From Calycina herbarum (lineage: Eukaryota; Ascomycota; Leotiomycetes; Helotiales; Pezizellaceae), in NCBI GenBank assembly GCA_001414485.1, contig LLEY01000023.1, forward strand, positions 186,001 to 250,000: DNA of 64,000 nucleotides, read 5' to 3'. Position numbers and translations under genes: made by a program. Shown piece by piece: positions 1 to 10,862 of this stretch (the first letter of the stretch is position 1; each line of letters opens with the position of its first letter). The notes beneath the pieces were generated by a model. That model saw only the letters and a list, made by a program, of their open reading frames with translations, was not told where the DNA came from and made no database searches.

Positions 1-261
1 TCAGTATACGCTCAACTCATAACCATGCTTCTTAGAGCTTAGTTAGACAACGATCTCACTATCAACTCGGAGCAGAAAAGCAATACTCAAGTTCCAGTTG
101 CCCATTTCAAAGATATCTAGGGTAAGTGTCTACAGGTTACCTCGCGAGATCCGACAACTCGTATCGCCATACCTCCCACCAGCCACGCAGATTCACGCAA
201 CCTCAAAATATCCTCAAGCAAGCCACTTACGATATATCTCAACTTCACTTACGACCCTGAA

Positions 262-660
262 TTACGCTATACCTAAAGAAGGTGTTTGCGACAAATCGCG
301 ATGTGCAACAAAAGACAAGTTCCAACATTCACTTGAGTTGATAATTTCCCAATTGAGTGATTTGCGACACACTATTCACTATTCACATTCAACCGAGAGC
401 CACGCTATACCCAAAGCAACACTTTGCGACAAAATGCGACGTGCAACAAATGGCATGTTTAACATTCACTTAGACCTGTGGATTTCCCGATGAGGCGATT
501 TGCGACAGCTCCATCGACATCAACAGCTTCACTCCAAGTACGCTATTCCTAAAGGAGCGGTTTGCGACAAAGTGCGATGTGCAACAAATGACTTGTTTCT
601 CGTCGTCTTCCTTCACTTCGAGTTGAGCATTTCCCGTTTGGGCGATTCGCGATTGGGCTG
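262..660 (+). repeat. 138-bp degenerate tandem repeat, three copies
   Basis: Three copies begin with GCTAT(A/T)CC(T/C)AAA at 266, 404 and 542, so the period is exactly 138 bp or 46 codons. Each copy contains TTTGCGACAAA, then a GCGA(T/C)GTGCAACAAA block and, further on, a TTTCCC segment followed by a short GCGATT element. One frame stays open through the first copy and most of the second, reading AIPK...CDK.R.AT in each, then meets a TGA at 491-493 in copy 2 and is open again in copy 3. An open frame starts at 98. I recognise no protein family. It may be a decayed coding repeat or a non-coding minisatellite. An 18-bp piece of the unit recurs near 20484. Confidence 0.75.
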
Positions 661-1086
661 TGATTGGGGGACGACGAACCTCGGGGTGTACTGGCATCCG
701 TTTGGGTGCTCGCGGGGGGGCGGCGGGGCGGAGTGTCTGGTCTCGAGAGTGTCATGGGTTGGGGATCTCTCAAAATGGTTGTAGTTTGTATTTCTTGAAA
801 TTGATTTGCTAGCTAGACTGGATCTCCCCAGTGGAAAGGTACTGTATAGCAAGTCTTACGCTTCCTGAGAACCATGGAATGTGTCGATGGCTCTTTGGGC
901 TTGTGTATAACCAGCGGAGTGCGAGCTTGCTTCGTGATCTTACATGAATGAGAGCAACGACGTTTGACAGAAATCGTCAAGCTGTCGACCCGACAAAATA
1001 TGTGTCCTTCCTCTGCGCGAAAATACCCCTCCAGATGATTGTTTGATGAGATATTCTCTCCACTGAGACAAAAATGCAACTCCTCC
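661..1086. other. Intergenic, nothing recognised
   Basis: This stretch lies between the tandem repeat and the end of the 2EXR gene. It contains a G-rich run (about 712-730) and no convincing gene or RNA. It probably includes the 3' untranslated region of the minus-strand gene. Confidence 0.4.
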
Positions 1087-1966
1087 TCAGCAATACTCCC
1101 CCGGATCCTCCGTAATATTCCACTCCACCCACACCTAAATCCAAGATCAGCAACACTTCAACCAATAACGAAAGACAAGAAGAGAGAGGGCAAATACAAA
1201 CCTCAGCACCCCTCCCACAAAGTTTCCCAGTCATCTCCTCAATAATCCTCTCCGCCGCAGCCCTCTCCTCCATAGCCCCAACTGCATAATCCTCGGGAGC
1301 ACAAGAGTAAGTAGTATCCAAAAGCTCCAAGCACAAACTAACCCCCTGCCGCCTCTTATCCGCCATCCGAAAGAAATCCCCAAGAAAATCCCAATTCCCA
1401 CGCGTCATAACACTCGGCCTCACCAAAAGCGTCAACTCCTTCAACCTCTCATAATCCTTAAGAACCCCCGCCAGCCTCAGGATCTGAATGATATCAAGCT
1501 CGAAATCCAATTCCCAAAGCGTAGGCGTGACATTGATCACGATCTTGCGAACATTCGAGCAGAGCTCCGTCGTCCTCAACAGCGTGGAGTAAACCGCGAA
1601 TGTTTTCCTCTCTCGGCGTTTGAAGTTATTGTCGGTGTAGCATTTGATTTCCATGTAAGCCTCAGCTGAGATGATGGGTAGTGCTTCCTTGAAGACTTTC
1701 TTGCATGTCATCAAAAGAGGGAATTTCTCGACATTCTCCCAGCGTAGGCCTCCTCTTGGCGAACCAACCTTTGTATCGCCGTGAACGATGAGATCGGGGA
1801 TGTTGTATTCGGGACTATGGCGACGGGAGAGGATGAATGTCCATGAGTAGATGAGGTTTCTGATCTCGGATGGGAAGGAGAAGAATGGGAAATGGGTTGT
1901 TGGGAATTGGCTGGTGGGTGGTGAAGGTGAGGAGATATCCATGGCTGTGGGTAGTGTTGAGGTCAT
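1087..1966 (-). CDS. 2EXR domain protein
   Basis: The start is ATG at 1966; a second in-frame ATG at 1942 is also possible. The N-terminal part reads FPFFSFPSEIRNLIYSWTF, the hallmark of the 2EXR family, which is large in filamentous ascomycetes and has no known biochemical role. I split the gene into exons 1966-1202 and 1134-1087. The donor AG|GTTTGT and an acceptor TTTAG remove 67 nt, and the C-terminus then ends EVWVEWNITEDPGEYC, a natural-looking end (270 aa). Reading through the intron instead gives a hydrophobic, low-quality tail ending at 977 (329 aa). No signal peptide is seen. The family call is firm; the last exon is an inference from frame and splice signals. Confidence 0.8.
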
Positions 1967-2712
1967 TTGGAAGGATGAGTCGTAGGTGTTTTGACTGGAG
2001 TAACGACTTGCGACGAGGAGAATTCAGTTGGATGTCGAAGGGTCGTGTCTCGAATTGCGAGTAGGTAGCGGGTGCGCGTTGCGGGGTGCTAGGTGGGGGC
2101 GGAAAAACGAATTTCGAACTGGTCACGTGGTCTTCATCTTCATGTCTACTCACCTAGGTAGACTCCTTTCTCTGTCGTTATTCTATGTTCTATGTTGAGT
2201 GGTTTTGAGTAGGGATGGGTTTACTATCAAACTTGGTTGCATTGTGAGAAGATCTAGTGCGCATTGAGGTTGCTATTCTAAGTCAACAAACAACATCGTA
2301 AAAAACTGTTAGAAGTAATGTGGAATATCTTATCAACTATGGTACAAATAGAATATATTCTAGCCAGGAGTGCTCTATCACTATGGATCGAAATTTATGA
2401 GGGACAATCCAAGCTTTGTCCAAGTCTCCAAAATCACTAGTGCTAACCTTCTCGTAGTTTTCTCATCCGAAGTCCTCACAAGACGGGGTTTGTCGCACAT
2501 CGTAGTTTGGGGGTACATAAGCAAGATGCCATAAACGTGGGAAATACCCATAAAATCCCCATGATTCCAAAAGTTTATGCGCTTGGCTGCCCTCCCCAGG
2601 AGGGTATCACATTAATTCAGAGAAAAGGACCTACTATTTGGAAAAGTCATTGAACTGTGAAACGCCATCTTGTCTAGACTTCTATGGGGATATCAAGTAG
2701 CATTCCTTGAAC
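1967..2712. other. Intergenic between 2EXR gene and TGT gene
   Basis: The first part is the presumed promoter of the 2EXR gene and the rest the 3' flank of the transglycosylase gene. I see no gene, repeat or RNA in it. Confidence 0.4.
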
Positions 2713-4065
2713 CTACTCCATCAAGTCAACACCTACCATTCTAAGCGCCTCAACCGCCCATTCGGGATATTTCGTTTTATCCTCTGCGTGCAAATCCTTG
2801 AAGAACTGCTTCAAGAAACCGGGATATCGGTCTTCGATAATCGCCTTCCGAACATTGCGCATCAACTCTAGTTGATACCAAACATTGTGCATGGTGAGCA
2901 GATGGGCTCCAACGGTTTCCTTCCCTGCGATATGATTGATAAAAGCCCTGGTGATGTTTAGACCACCATCCCCTTTCCGGCAGCATAAACAACCACAACC
3001 TTCTTCCACTGGTCCGAAGTCGCTCGCATACTTTGCGTTTCGCAAGTTTAGTACTCCGTGCTTCGTAATGGCGTTTCCGAATCTTGCGGTACGCGTGGGC
3101 CACACGCAGTCAAACATATCGGCTCCGAGAGCAACACTAACCACCAAGTCCTCGGGATAACCAATTCCCATAACATACCTTGGTTTTAATTCTGGCAGAA
3201 GTCCTGTACAGGTATTGACCACTTTGCAGTAATCAGCCTTTGCTTCTCCGCCGCTCAGCCCTCCAATGGCAATCCCGGGTGTGTTTCGCGCAACCATTGC
3301 TTCACAGCATTCTTTTCGCATTTCGAGATCGAGCCCGCCTTGTATTATGCAAAACAAATTTTGTGTGGTCGGGTTTGCGTGTGCCGCTATGCAGCGGTCT
3401 AACCAACGGACACTTCTCAGCATGGCCTCCCTCATCCGCGCGGCATCCGGCGATGTAGTAACAAGGACATCGTCGAGTTGCATTATAATATCGCTTCCTA
3501 TCGTGTTCTGCAGGCTAATGGAGTGTTCGGGGGTGAGGAGCATAGGGGAGCCATCGTGGGGACTGAGAAACCGAACGCCATCTTCTGTGATGTTTGCTAA
3601 TTTGAGGAGACTGACCATCTGGAACCTGGGGTATAGTAAGACTCGAGAAAGGCATATCATGAAGATGGTATGCACTAAACATACCCGCCACTATCGGTAA
3701 GAAGATTGTGTTTCCATCCTTGTAGTTTATGCGCCCCGCCAACCTTCTCCAGGACCTCTTGTCCAGGCTTCAAGCCCAAATGATATGTGTTGTTGAGACA
3801 TAATCGGCAGCCGGTAGCCTCGAGTTGTTCGGGCGTCAGTCCTTTGAGGGAGGCTTGCGTTGCGACTGGCATAAACAAGGGGAGTTGGACGGGACCATGG
3901 GGAAGGGTGAGGTTGGCAGCGCGGGCCTTGGTGGTCTGGACTTGAATTGTCACTATGAGTTTTATGCGCTTGAAAGGGAGAGATTGGGAGGCAGCTTACA
4001 GAGCAACGGGCGACCAATTCAAATGTCAAGGCAGATGGCATGGGAGCCGGCGTGAAGGTGGTCAT
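2713..4065 (-). CDS. Queuine tRNA-ribosyltransferase, catalytic subunit (TGT)
   Basis: The enzyme swaps guanine 34 for queuine in the anticodon of Tyr, His, Asn and Asp tRNAs. Exons are 4065-4000, 3935-3685 and 3625-2713, giving 409 aa; introns are 64 and 59 nt with GT-AG ends. The junctions read RCS|TTKARA and DSGG|FQMV, both as expected for the family. The general base Asp is D103 in DSGGFQ, the nucleophile is D278 in FDCVWPTR, and the zinc ligands are C316, C318, C321 and H347 with the family spacing. GGLSGGEA is the substrate loop. Length and all catalytic residues fit a working eukaryotic QTRT1-type subunit. Fungi do not make queuine, so it would rely on salvage from outside. The open frame starting at 3953 (MTIQ) is intronic and was not used. 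Confidence 0.95.
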
Positions 4066-5311
4066 GATGGTTGCTGAAGGGGAATTGGGATAGCAGTTAC
4101 GCCTGGAGTGCGCCTGTAGATGTGTTGTTGGCGGGGTGAGCTAGCTATACAATTGTAGGGAAATATTTTTGGAGTTGTGGCCGATAAGCTGAGCTGGGCG
4201 GGGCTTATCCGAGACACCACCAACAGAAATAGGGGCTTGTATTGGGTTGTCTTGTGCCTCTTGATTTCCGAAAACCAGGTTCCCTTTCGAAGAAACAACG
4301 CACCAGTTGACACAACATCCACGAACCACCGATTTCCCCGATTTCCCGATTTCCCAAGGACCAACCTCGCTCGTAGCCGTCGTGTGGATGATGCTGCATT
4401 ATTTACCTGGTTATATTTGTCTTCGACTTACAGCACCTTCCCAGCACGTCTTCCTTTCCGACGCTATTAATTTATATCTTAGCCCCTAAATGCATATGCA
4501 TACCTACCTAACATCGTAATTAACATCGTAATTACCGAATGCAGTTAGTACCTTTCATTTGGCCAGACGCTGTGGAACTCGTACGACCAGAAAAGACCAA
4601 ACAAACCCCCTCTTGAGGCTCTCGCACAGCAGGAGCATGCTCCGTAAAGATCCGCAATCCGCCGGCAATGTACAAAGTCTCCATTCGCATCGTCGGAACA
4701 AATCAAGATGGCAAAGTGTCGCCATCGCCAGAAGGCAGAGTCACACCATTATGACCACTTAGCGCCTTGGGACGTTGCCCTTCAAGCGAGAATCAGCTGT
4801 TTTTCGAGCCTCAGCCCCGCAATAGCCAGGGATGAACCCAAAAATTCTCCTTCTGGACCGCATCGACTCTACACCAATCCTGGAAATGCCTCTTCCTTGA
4901 AAAGAGCGCGTCTGTTTCTTTCTACTTGGCACCCTAGACATGCCGTCAAATTACCATGAAACTGGCATATATACATCTATATCTCCTTTTCTTTTTCCGC
5001 CCCCTTTTCTGAGTCTTCTTCTGGTTCTATTTCGTGATTACCATTTGCTTTTCTTCTTCTTCTGTGTCGTTGATTCGTTCATCTTATATACCTAGAGGTT
5101 GCATCTTGCATCTTGTGATACTGCCTTGCGGATAAAGAACTTAACACACGACATAATCCAAGCCCACGGCGATCTCATCTAAGCTTCACCTACAACCACT
5201 TTTCTTCTTGAATTCTCTTCCTCAAGTCGTCTTAAAATTTTTATCATCATCACCTTCGTCTGAAAAATATCTATTCGATACCCCGAGCGTTTTCTTCAAG
5301 AACCTTCCAAG
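4066..5311. other. Divergent intergenic region between TGT and a 2EXR gene
   Basis: About 1.25 kb separates two divergently transcribed genes, so it should hold both promoters. The stretch just before 5312 is pyrimidine-rich (TCTTCTTC-type runs near 5000-5070 and 5200-5260), common in fungal 5' leaders. No additional gene is supported. Confidence 0.45.
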
Positions 5312-6067
5312 ATGCCAACCACTCCACCACCCTCATGCTTCCACCTCTTCCCCCAACTCGCCCCAGAACTCCGCTCCAGAATATGGGCTCACGCATGTCT
5401 CCCCCGCACCGTCACAATCCGCTACTCCCCCGAATTAGACAAATGCTTCTCCTCCTCCAAACCACCCGCCGTCCTGCAAGCCTGTAGCGAATCACGTTAC
5501 GAAGCCTCAAAGACCTACCGCCTATGTCTCGGCACCGCCTCGAATCCAGCAAGGACATACTTCAATCCCTATCTCGACACCCTCTACCTCCCGCGTCACA
5601 GAGAAATGGGATATGATGAGACCCTGAGGGATTTTAGGAATATGGTTAAGGACGAGGAGGGGTGCTTGGATGAGGTGAGGAGGGTGGCGATTGAGCATGT
5701 GGATTTGGCTGTCAAGAGGCCTTGGGAGTCGTATAATAAAGCTTCGTTGCTACGCAGTTTTGCGAATTTGGAGGAGGTGGTTCTTGTTCAGTTGAGGAGT
5801 GACGGGAAGGACCTTGGTTGGGATGAGGAGGTGGAATTTGTCCAGGCCAAGGACGATCCGGAGAAATTACTGAGGATATGGGTTGATTTCCGACAGGCCT
5901 TTACCATGGAGGAGAAGATGTTGGAGAAGGTGTGTTTGGAAATGGGACGGGGATATGATGCCTTTTACTTGCCGTCGCTGAGGTTGAAGACCAAGGTGCG
6001 CGTTAAGCATGAAGTGGCGAAGGAGGCCTGCAAGGTCACTAAGTTGTTATCTCAGTTTGCTGTGTAA
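5312..6067 (+). CDS. 2EXR domain protein
   Basis: An intronless 251-aa protein. Residues 10-30 read FHLFPQLAPELRSRIWAHAC and are followed by a PAVLQACSESRYEA segment near residues 52-65 and YFNPYLDTLYLPRH, the standard order of conserved blocks in 2EXR proteins. The rest is charged, with no signal peptide or membrane segment. The function of the family is unknown. It is not a close copy of the 2EXR protein at 1087-1966 and lies on the other strand, so this is family membership rather than a recent tandem duplication. The start ATG at 5312 lies just upstream of the domain in a suitable context. Confidence 0.85.
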   Translation: MPTTPPPSCFHLFPQLAPELRSRIWAHACLPRTVTIRYSPELDKCFSSSKPPAVLQACSESRYEASKTYRLCLGTASNPARTYFNPYLDTLYLPRHREMGYDETLRDFRNMVKDEEGCLDEVRRVAIEHVDLAVKRPWESYNKASLLRSFANLEEVVLVQLRSDGKDLGWDEEVEFVQAKDDPEKLLRIWVDFRQAFTMEEKMLEKVCLEMGRGYDAFYLPSLRLKTKVRVKHEVAKEACKVTKLLSQFAV

Positions 6068-6355
6068 TTTGGGTGTACAGATATGTGGTATGAATAATGT
6101 GTTAATGGAATGATGAATCAAATATTCAATCGATCTTTGCTTGCGTGAGCCCGGCCCTATGTCCCTAGCATTCTGGCGATCTTGAAACTCGTTGGAACAT
6201 GTAAACTAACTTCTGGGTACCCTCAAAAGTATAGATCGTATAAATTATAAATTTACGTAATCTAGAACTGTCTCAAATCAAGAGCATGTCATCAGTTTCT
6301 TAAGTGATTCTCCAAGCACTTCAGAACATTCATCTGGATAAAGTCGTGATTGTTT
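6068..6355. other. 3' flank of 2EXR gene
   Basis: AT-rich 3' flank; nothing recognised before the repeat block that starts near 6360. Confidence 0.35.
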
Positions 6356-6359
6356 TGGG

Positions 6360-6580
6360 TTGCTATTTGTAGGTAACCTATTGATAGTCGAGTTCCTTAT
6401 CTTGTAGAAATATCTTGTAGGAAAGGCGACCTGTTGGTAGGTCACGTACAAAAAGTCGCATGTATTTTGGGGGGGGGGTGAGGCTATTTGTAGGCAATAC
6501 CCACATCTTCCACATCTTGTAAAAATATCTCGTAGAAAAGTCGACCTGTTGGTAGGCGACCTACCGATCATCTTCTTTCT
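6360..6580. repeat. GTAGGTNACCTAC-type palindromic repeat block
   Basis: The block contains TTGTAGGTAACCTATTGATAG near 6367 and two related units (about 6405-6460 and 6515-6570). Both units read CTTGTA(G/A)(A)AATATCT(T/C)GTAG and then CGACCTGTTGGTAGG. The core is a near-perfect palindrome. The same core recurs near 19.5, 49.3-50.0 and 63.7-63.95 kb. Confidence 0.65.
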
Positions 6581-6699
6581 TAGTTTCAATTGTACCTACT
6601 AAAATGTTAGAATGAGAGATTTATTTGCTACCGCATTCCTTTCCATCGCGAGAGACAGTCGCATGCATATTATTTAGCAGCTAGCTGGTCTAGCTTAGT

Positions 6700-6945
6700 A
6701 CTTACTTACTAGCTCAATAACTAACTAGCCTGTCGTGCGCGTCTTCTACGGTTGTTCTACCAGCTTACTACTAGCTTACTCGCTTACCCACATTTTGTTA
6801 GCTTATACGTCTTTTGACAGCTTACATGCAAATTCAATAGCTCACTCGTCATTTGACAGCTTACCTCACCTAACCGATTTTCACTCACTCGCCTTTTGAC
6901 AGCTTAATCGCTCGCCTCCTTTTTACTAGGCTACTCGTATCAAGT
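6700..6945. repeat. GCTTACTCG repeat block
   Basis: At least eight variants of AGCTTACTCG occur here (for example near 6770, 6780, 6800, 6820, 6840, 6860 and 6900), separated by short spacers such as TTTTGACAG. It is the reverse-strand form of the CGAGTAAGC element seen at 10.8, 14.9, 49.7-49.95 and 58.7-58.9 kb. It lies directly beside the palindromic block at 6360-6580. Confidence 0.65.
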
Positions 6946-7153
6946 CACAATTTTGTATTCGAGGGTTGATACAAGAAGGCCCCTCAGCCCCAAACAAATA
7001 TAGAGTGCTTACAAGGCAATTCTTTCCGCAAGTTCGTGTGTAGGTATAAGTCGAAGACCACAAGGGAGCCTAGCGAGTCCATTCTGCTTTCGAAATTCAT
7101 CACACGCAATGAGTGTCGTTCCCACGCATCAACCCTTTCGCTATCCAACAGCA

Positions 7154-8081
7154 CTACTTCCTCCCCGGCCACGGCATCCAATCCTCCGCCAATCCAAAAA
7201 ACTCCCTAATCAGAGGCAAATAAGGACTATCATTTGCACAAAACTTCACCCGTTCAGCATTCGCCAACTCGGTATTATTCTCCTCAATATACCGAAAACA
7301 ACCCGGATGCTTCTCCACAAACTCATTCAATTTGTTCCAATCACGACACTTCCTATTTTGTCCCTCTCCAAGAAATAACCCCGTATCTCCCGTCCAGCGA
7401 AGTGAGTCGTCTGCGGAACAAATAATATCGGAACGAAGAGTGTCTAGACAATGGAGGATATGGGGCCACGTCCAAGTTTGGGGGTGGGAGAAACGGAATT
7501 GGTCGAGGGATATGTAGATTGCTCGCTAGAAGAAGTTTAGTTGGGCAAGGGAGGATACTTATCGGGAGCGTACTTACGAGACAATGGAGTGCGTGGTGAC
7601 CGTTTGTGACGTAGAATTTTTTGGTTTCGTCCCAGGGGAAGGATTGTGAGGGTGGGAGATTGAGTTTTGCGGCGTAGGATTTGTCGACGGCGATGACACC
7701 TTTGTCTGCTTCGGTGTCGGAGTACCAGAGCTCGTTCACTTCTGTGTAATTTGGACCGCTGTATTCCGTGTTCCATTTGTAGGGAATGTCGACGTCGTTT
7801 AGGAGTCCGGCTAGTGTTATTTTAGTACTTTGGGGGATGTGAGGATAAGCTTGGGGACTTTGGTATGACTTCTTACCATATAAGGAACGACTGACTGGTC
7901 CTATAGAATTACGGAAGATGGTTTTCCAGAGGAGACATGTATTTAGCAGGATAGAGGCTGCTAACGTAGTTGTGAGAATAACATTTTTCTTGACGAAAGC
8001 CTTTTTGTGACGAGGGGGTTGAACTTGGACACCAGTCTTCAGTGATTCATCTGTTACCAAATGGTATTTTGATTTATTCAT
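7154..8081 (-). CDS. UstYa-like (DUF3328) oxidase-type protein
   Basis: Exons are 8081-7877, 7810-7578 and 7525-7154, giving 269 aa. A membrane anchor lies near residues 33-52 after a basic cytosolic stretch. Joining exons 1 and 2 gives SLYAGLLNDVDIPYKWNTEY, and the two HxxHC motifs of the family are both present, H141-ALHC and H168-ILHC; the second sits in WPHILHCLDTLR. The first intron is 66 nt with no stop, so it can be read through unnoticed. UstYa proteins modify peptide side chains in fungal RiPP (dikaritin) pathways and also occur in other secondary-metabolite clusters. No other cluster enzyme such as UstQ-like tyrosinase or a methyltransferase is seen nearby. A small secreted protein with a Lys-Arg site lies 1.2 kb upstream on the same strand. 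The family call is firm; a RiPP role is inference. Confidence 0.9.
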
Positions 8082-9266
8082 GACGAGTTTGATGGGGATA
8101 GTCTTACTTTCCGCTGCTTGGTTCTTGTGATGTACACATTCACAACATGAAGGAGGTTGAAAACGAGGTGGTGAAAATTCTCCATCCGAATGACCCGACA
8201 AGATGCCTCTCCACTCACTGCGGCCCTATCCAGAAAAGCGTGTAACAAGTGATACCTCCGTGGGGTTAAGGAAAGCTCGATCAACTGTTATCTCACAAGC
8301 CTTCCATGGTTGAGAGAGAAACATACACGATGTTACTTCTCTTCTTGGCGTACCAGGCCCAAATCGGACAATGTTGAGATAGCCAATGAAAGTTGGCACA
8401 ATGACATAGAGGTTAAGCGAAGATAGAAGCTTCGCCGAGCAGACGAGCGAGCATCGACTCATCGAGAGTGACGGATTCGTTCAATGCAACAGTAGTAAAG
8501 TTGGCATAAAAGCCTTATCACGCGCGCACTTTAGCCACGTAAGCGTCAGAAAAATGCCTATACTTTTGGCGGTAAGAGCGGTTAACAATACTCAACCCAA
8601 AGTCATGTATGAATCCTGAGCTTCACTTTGCGTACATCCCCTCCCTATATTGCCCTAGAATCTCTTAGACAATTTAAAGCACTGTACAAGAACCTTTGAA
8701 ATGATTAGAGAATCAATTTCCTGATGCTTCTGTGCCTCCTCAGATGATAGATATAGTTGTCCTAGATTCTTTCGGACAATTTTCACGACAGCGGGTATAC
8801 TCGGAGGAAAGCCCTTCTCTCTTACCTCACCAAACGCCACACTGGAACTCGTCCTTGAGTACTTTCCCTTCTAACATTGTAATCACACTCTTGGGAAAGT
8901 AAGAAAGGATTCTAGGATAATTAAGTTCTTCTTTTGGGTTTTCATTGAACAATTAGGAGTGGATGACATGTACTAGACTTCACATCCTGATGATTTCATT
9001 TATCTTTCACATTTCAAGATCACTCTGAGAGCCATGTGATGTTTATATATTTGGTTCTAAACAGGAGCTCTTTACCATTATCTCAAATGAAGCCGAACAA
9101 CGTTCACAAGAGAAACCCCCTATCTTCGTTCCTCCTAACTAAACAATGCACCTCCCAAACCCACCGCCAACCAAACATTCATCCCACCTCCCCTCCTGTG
9201 CCAGATTAGCAAACCACGCAAAAAAGCCCCAAATCCCTCAACTTACCTACAAGTGCTCCTAGAGCT
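8082..9266. other. Intergenic, nothing recognised
   Basis: This holds the likely UstYa-like promoter and the 3' flank of the small secreted protein gene. Only short unsupported open frames are present. Confidence 0.4.
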
Positions 9267-9500
9267 TTAAAGAATCTTGCAAGGAATAGCCTCCGGCTCC
9301 CTCTTCTCCCTCAAACTCCTCTGCTTCTTCCCTGAGTTCCTCTTTGACAGTTTCTCCGGTGCCAGAGCACGTTCGGTGAAAGGTGCTCGCTCGACAGATT
9401 GAATAGGCTCAGTTACGGCATCTTTTGTTTGCAGAACAACAGGGGAGGCAAGAGTGACTGCTGTGATGGCGAGACCAGAGATGAGGAATTCGGGTCGCAT
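9267..9500 (-). CDS. Small secreted protein with Lys-Arg site
   Basis: A 77-aa frame starts at ATG 9500. It has a short N-terminus, a hydrophobic core (FLISGLAITAVTLAS, residues 5-19) and a plausible signal-peptidase site after LAS. The mature part is charged and carries SKR at residues 52-54 and EKR at 65-67, both possible Kex2 sites, then a 10-residue tail EPEAIPCKIL with one cysteine. I recognise no family. The gene lies 1.2 kb upstream of a UstYa-like gene on the same strand. Fragments of related sequence lie upstream at 9.99-10.09 and near 10.56 kb, which shows the sequence has been duplicated. It could be a RiPP-type precursor, an effector or a chance frame. A strong GTAAGT lies just past the stop, so a further exon is possible if the real splice site is earlier. 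Confidence 0.5.
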   Translation of the reverse strand: MRPEFLISGLAITAVTLASPVVLQTKDAVTEPIQSVERAPFTERALAPEKLSKRNSGKKQRSLREKREPEAIPCKIL

Positions 9501-9994
9501 TGTTGCTAAGAGGCGCTGAGTTGAGTAGATGGCGGATGGATTGATGTTAGACGGTTTGTGAAAATGGTGAGGTTGGGTGATGAAGAACGGGGAAGTTTAG
9601 AGAGCTTGGAGTGCGTTCTTATTAGGAGTAGAGAGTGTTTAAATAGACCAAAAGATTCAAGTTTCGCTGTTATTGATAAGCTTCAAAACCCCCACGTCCA
9701 TCCGTAGCCCAGAAACATCACACATGATGGATCATTGGTTTCAAGCCACTCATCTTCACAGAATAGACTAGTAAACTCCCCTCATGAGTACGTGGCTTCG
9801 TGGCTTTGCATTTCCTTGCACAAGTAAGCGAGTCACCGAATGCGACGTTGGCAATGCAGCCATCCAAGAGGCTATCCCTTAAACGAGAGAGTCCAGTACC
9901 TGCTGATATGCATTGAAGCGGAATATGCGAAAGAACGCATCCTTTTGAGCATATTAGATTGGAAATGACAAGTCAATTTCTTCATTTTGATCTT

Positions 9995-10086
9995 CAGCTC
10001 GTCCAAATAGAGGCACCTACGACATATTTTCCCAGCAGAACCACAGGCGTGGCGAGGGTGACTGGTGGGATCCTTCCACTCTTCAT
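9995..10086 (-). pseudogene. Decayed copy of the small secreted protein gene
   Basis: Read on the minus strand from 10086, this encodes VTLATPVVLLGKYVV, which matches VTLASPVVLQTKDAV in the intact frame at 9267-9500. Similarity at DNA level runs for about 60 bp (CAGTCACYCTYGCC and CCTGTKGTTCTGC are shared). The reading frame stops soon afterwards and there is no Lys-Arg tail. Confidence 0.65.
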
Positions 10087-10489
10087 TGATTAAGTATCGA
10101 AGTCATTCCATTGTGACTTCGTAACCAGTGTAGGCTCTGAGTTTAGTAGCCGAAAGACGCACGGCGCGTTCCTTTCTCAACAGTGAATAAACCACATCCC
10201 CACTCGCCCCGCTATACACACCTACACCTACCCCCACCACATCCCACAAAACAAAGTAATTACTCATGGTCTCAAATAAGAACGTTCCTCTCAATCAATT
10301 GGAACAAACCTGCATGGCTCACTGGTCATGCAGGGGGCCACATCAATGTCTTTGAAAAACAAGATGCGGGTGCCTATGCATAAATGTGAAAGACCTAGTA
10401 TAGGATTGATAGCTTGAAAAATACAACACAGGTAATGCTGTGTTTGACCTAGGCCGCCTCGAAAGAGGTTGTGGGTTTTTTGCTATTTT
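10087..10489. other. Sequence between two decayed gene fragments
   Basis: About 400 bp with no supported gene. It separates a start-like fragment (10560) from an internal fragment (10086) that lie only about 40 bp apart in the intact gene, so it could be inserted DNA. Confidence 0.3.
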
Positions 10490-10560
10490 GGGGTTGAGTT
10501 CTTGACCCTTTTCAGAGCGAACCGAGGTGAGGACTCGAGATGAAATATTTTCGCTCGCAT
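10490..10560 (-). pseudogene. Second decayed start region of the small secreted protein gene
   Basis: The minus strand from 10560 begins ATGCGAGCGAAAATATTTCA, close to the ATGCGACCCGAATTCCTCA start of the intact gene, then diverges. An upstream motif GTTGGC(A/G)ATGCAGCCATCCA is shared between 9854-9872 and 10727-10745. It may be the 5' half of the copy at 9995-10086 separated by an insertion, or a third copy. Confidence 0.45.
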
Positions 10561-10804
10561 TGTTGCTATGTGGGACTGAGGCTGTAAGTGTGGGACTTTG
10601 TTCCTCTCTCTGCCTGAAGGTGTTCGTGGAATGGGGGAGTCTGGAAGGCTCGAAGATTGTGAGAGGGAGAAAATAAAATGCTTTCAAATTCAAGGACGCA
10701 CTCTTGAATGACCAAGTATCATGATGTTGGCGATGCAGCCATCCATGAGCCTGCCATGTGCCAAAAAGTGGTTGCAAGTAAGCCATCAATCAATGTGTAA
10801 GCCC

Positions 10805-10862
10805 TCGAATGGCGAGTAAGCTTTCAATGAACGAGTAAACCTTTAAATAGTGAGTAAGCTAG
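10805..10862 (+). repeat. CGAGTAAGC repeats, short block
   Basis: Three units, GGCGAGTAAGCTTTC, ACGAGTAAACC and AGTGAGTAAGCTAGC, lie between 10811 and 10862 at a spacing of about 20-25 bp. Confidence 0.6.

Noticed and set aside
3675..3953. TGT start at 3953 (MTIQVQTTK)
   Set aside because: An upstream exon at 4065-4000 gives the conserved FELVARCS start, and the ATG at 3953 falls inside the intron.
6984..7181. 65-codon minus-strand frame beside the UstYa-like gene
   Set aside because: It overlaps the end of exon 3 in another frame and has no support.
10343..10789. 148-codon minus-strand frame
   Set aside because: It runs through the decayed copies of the small secreted gene and has no recognisable domain.
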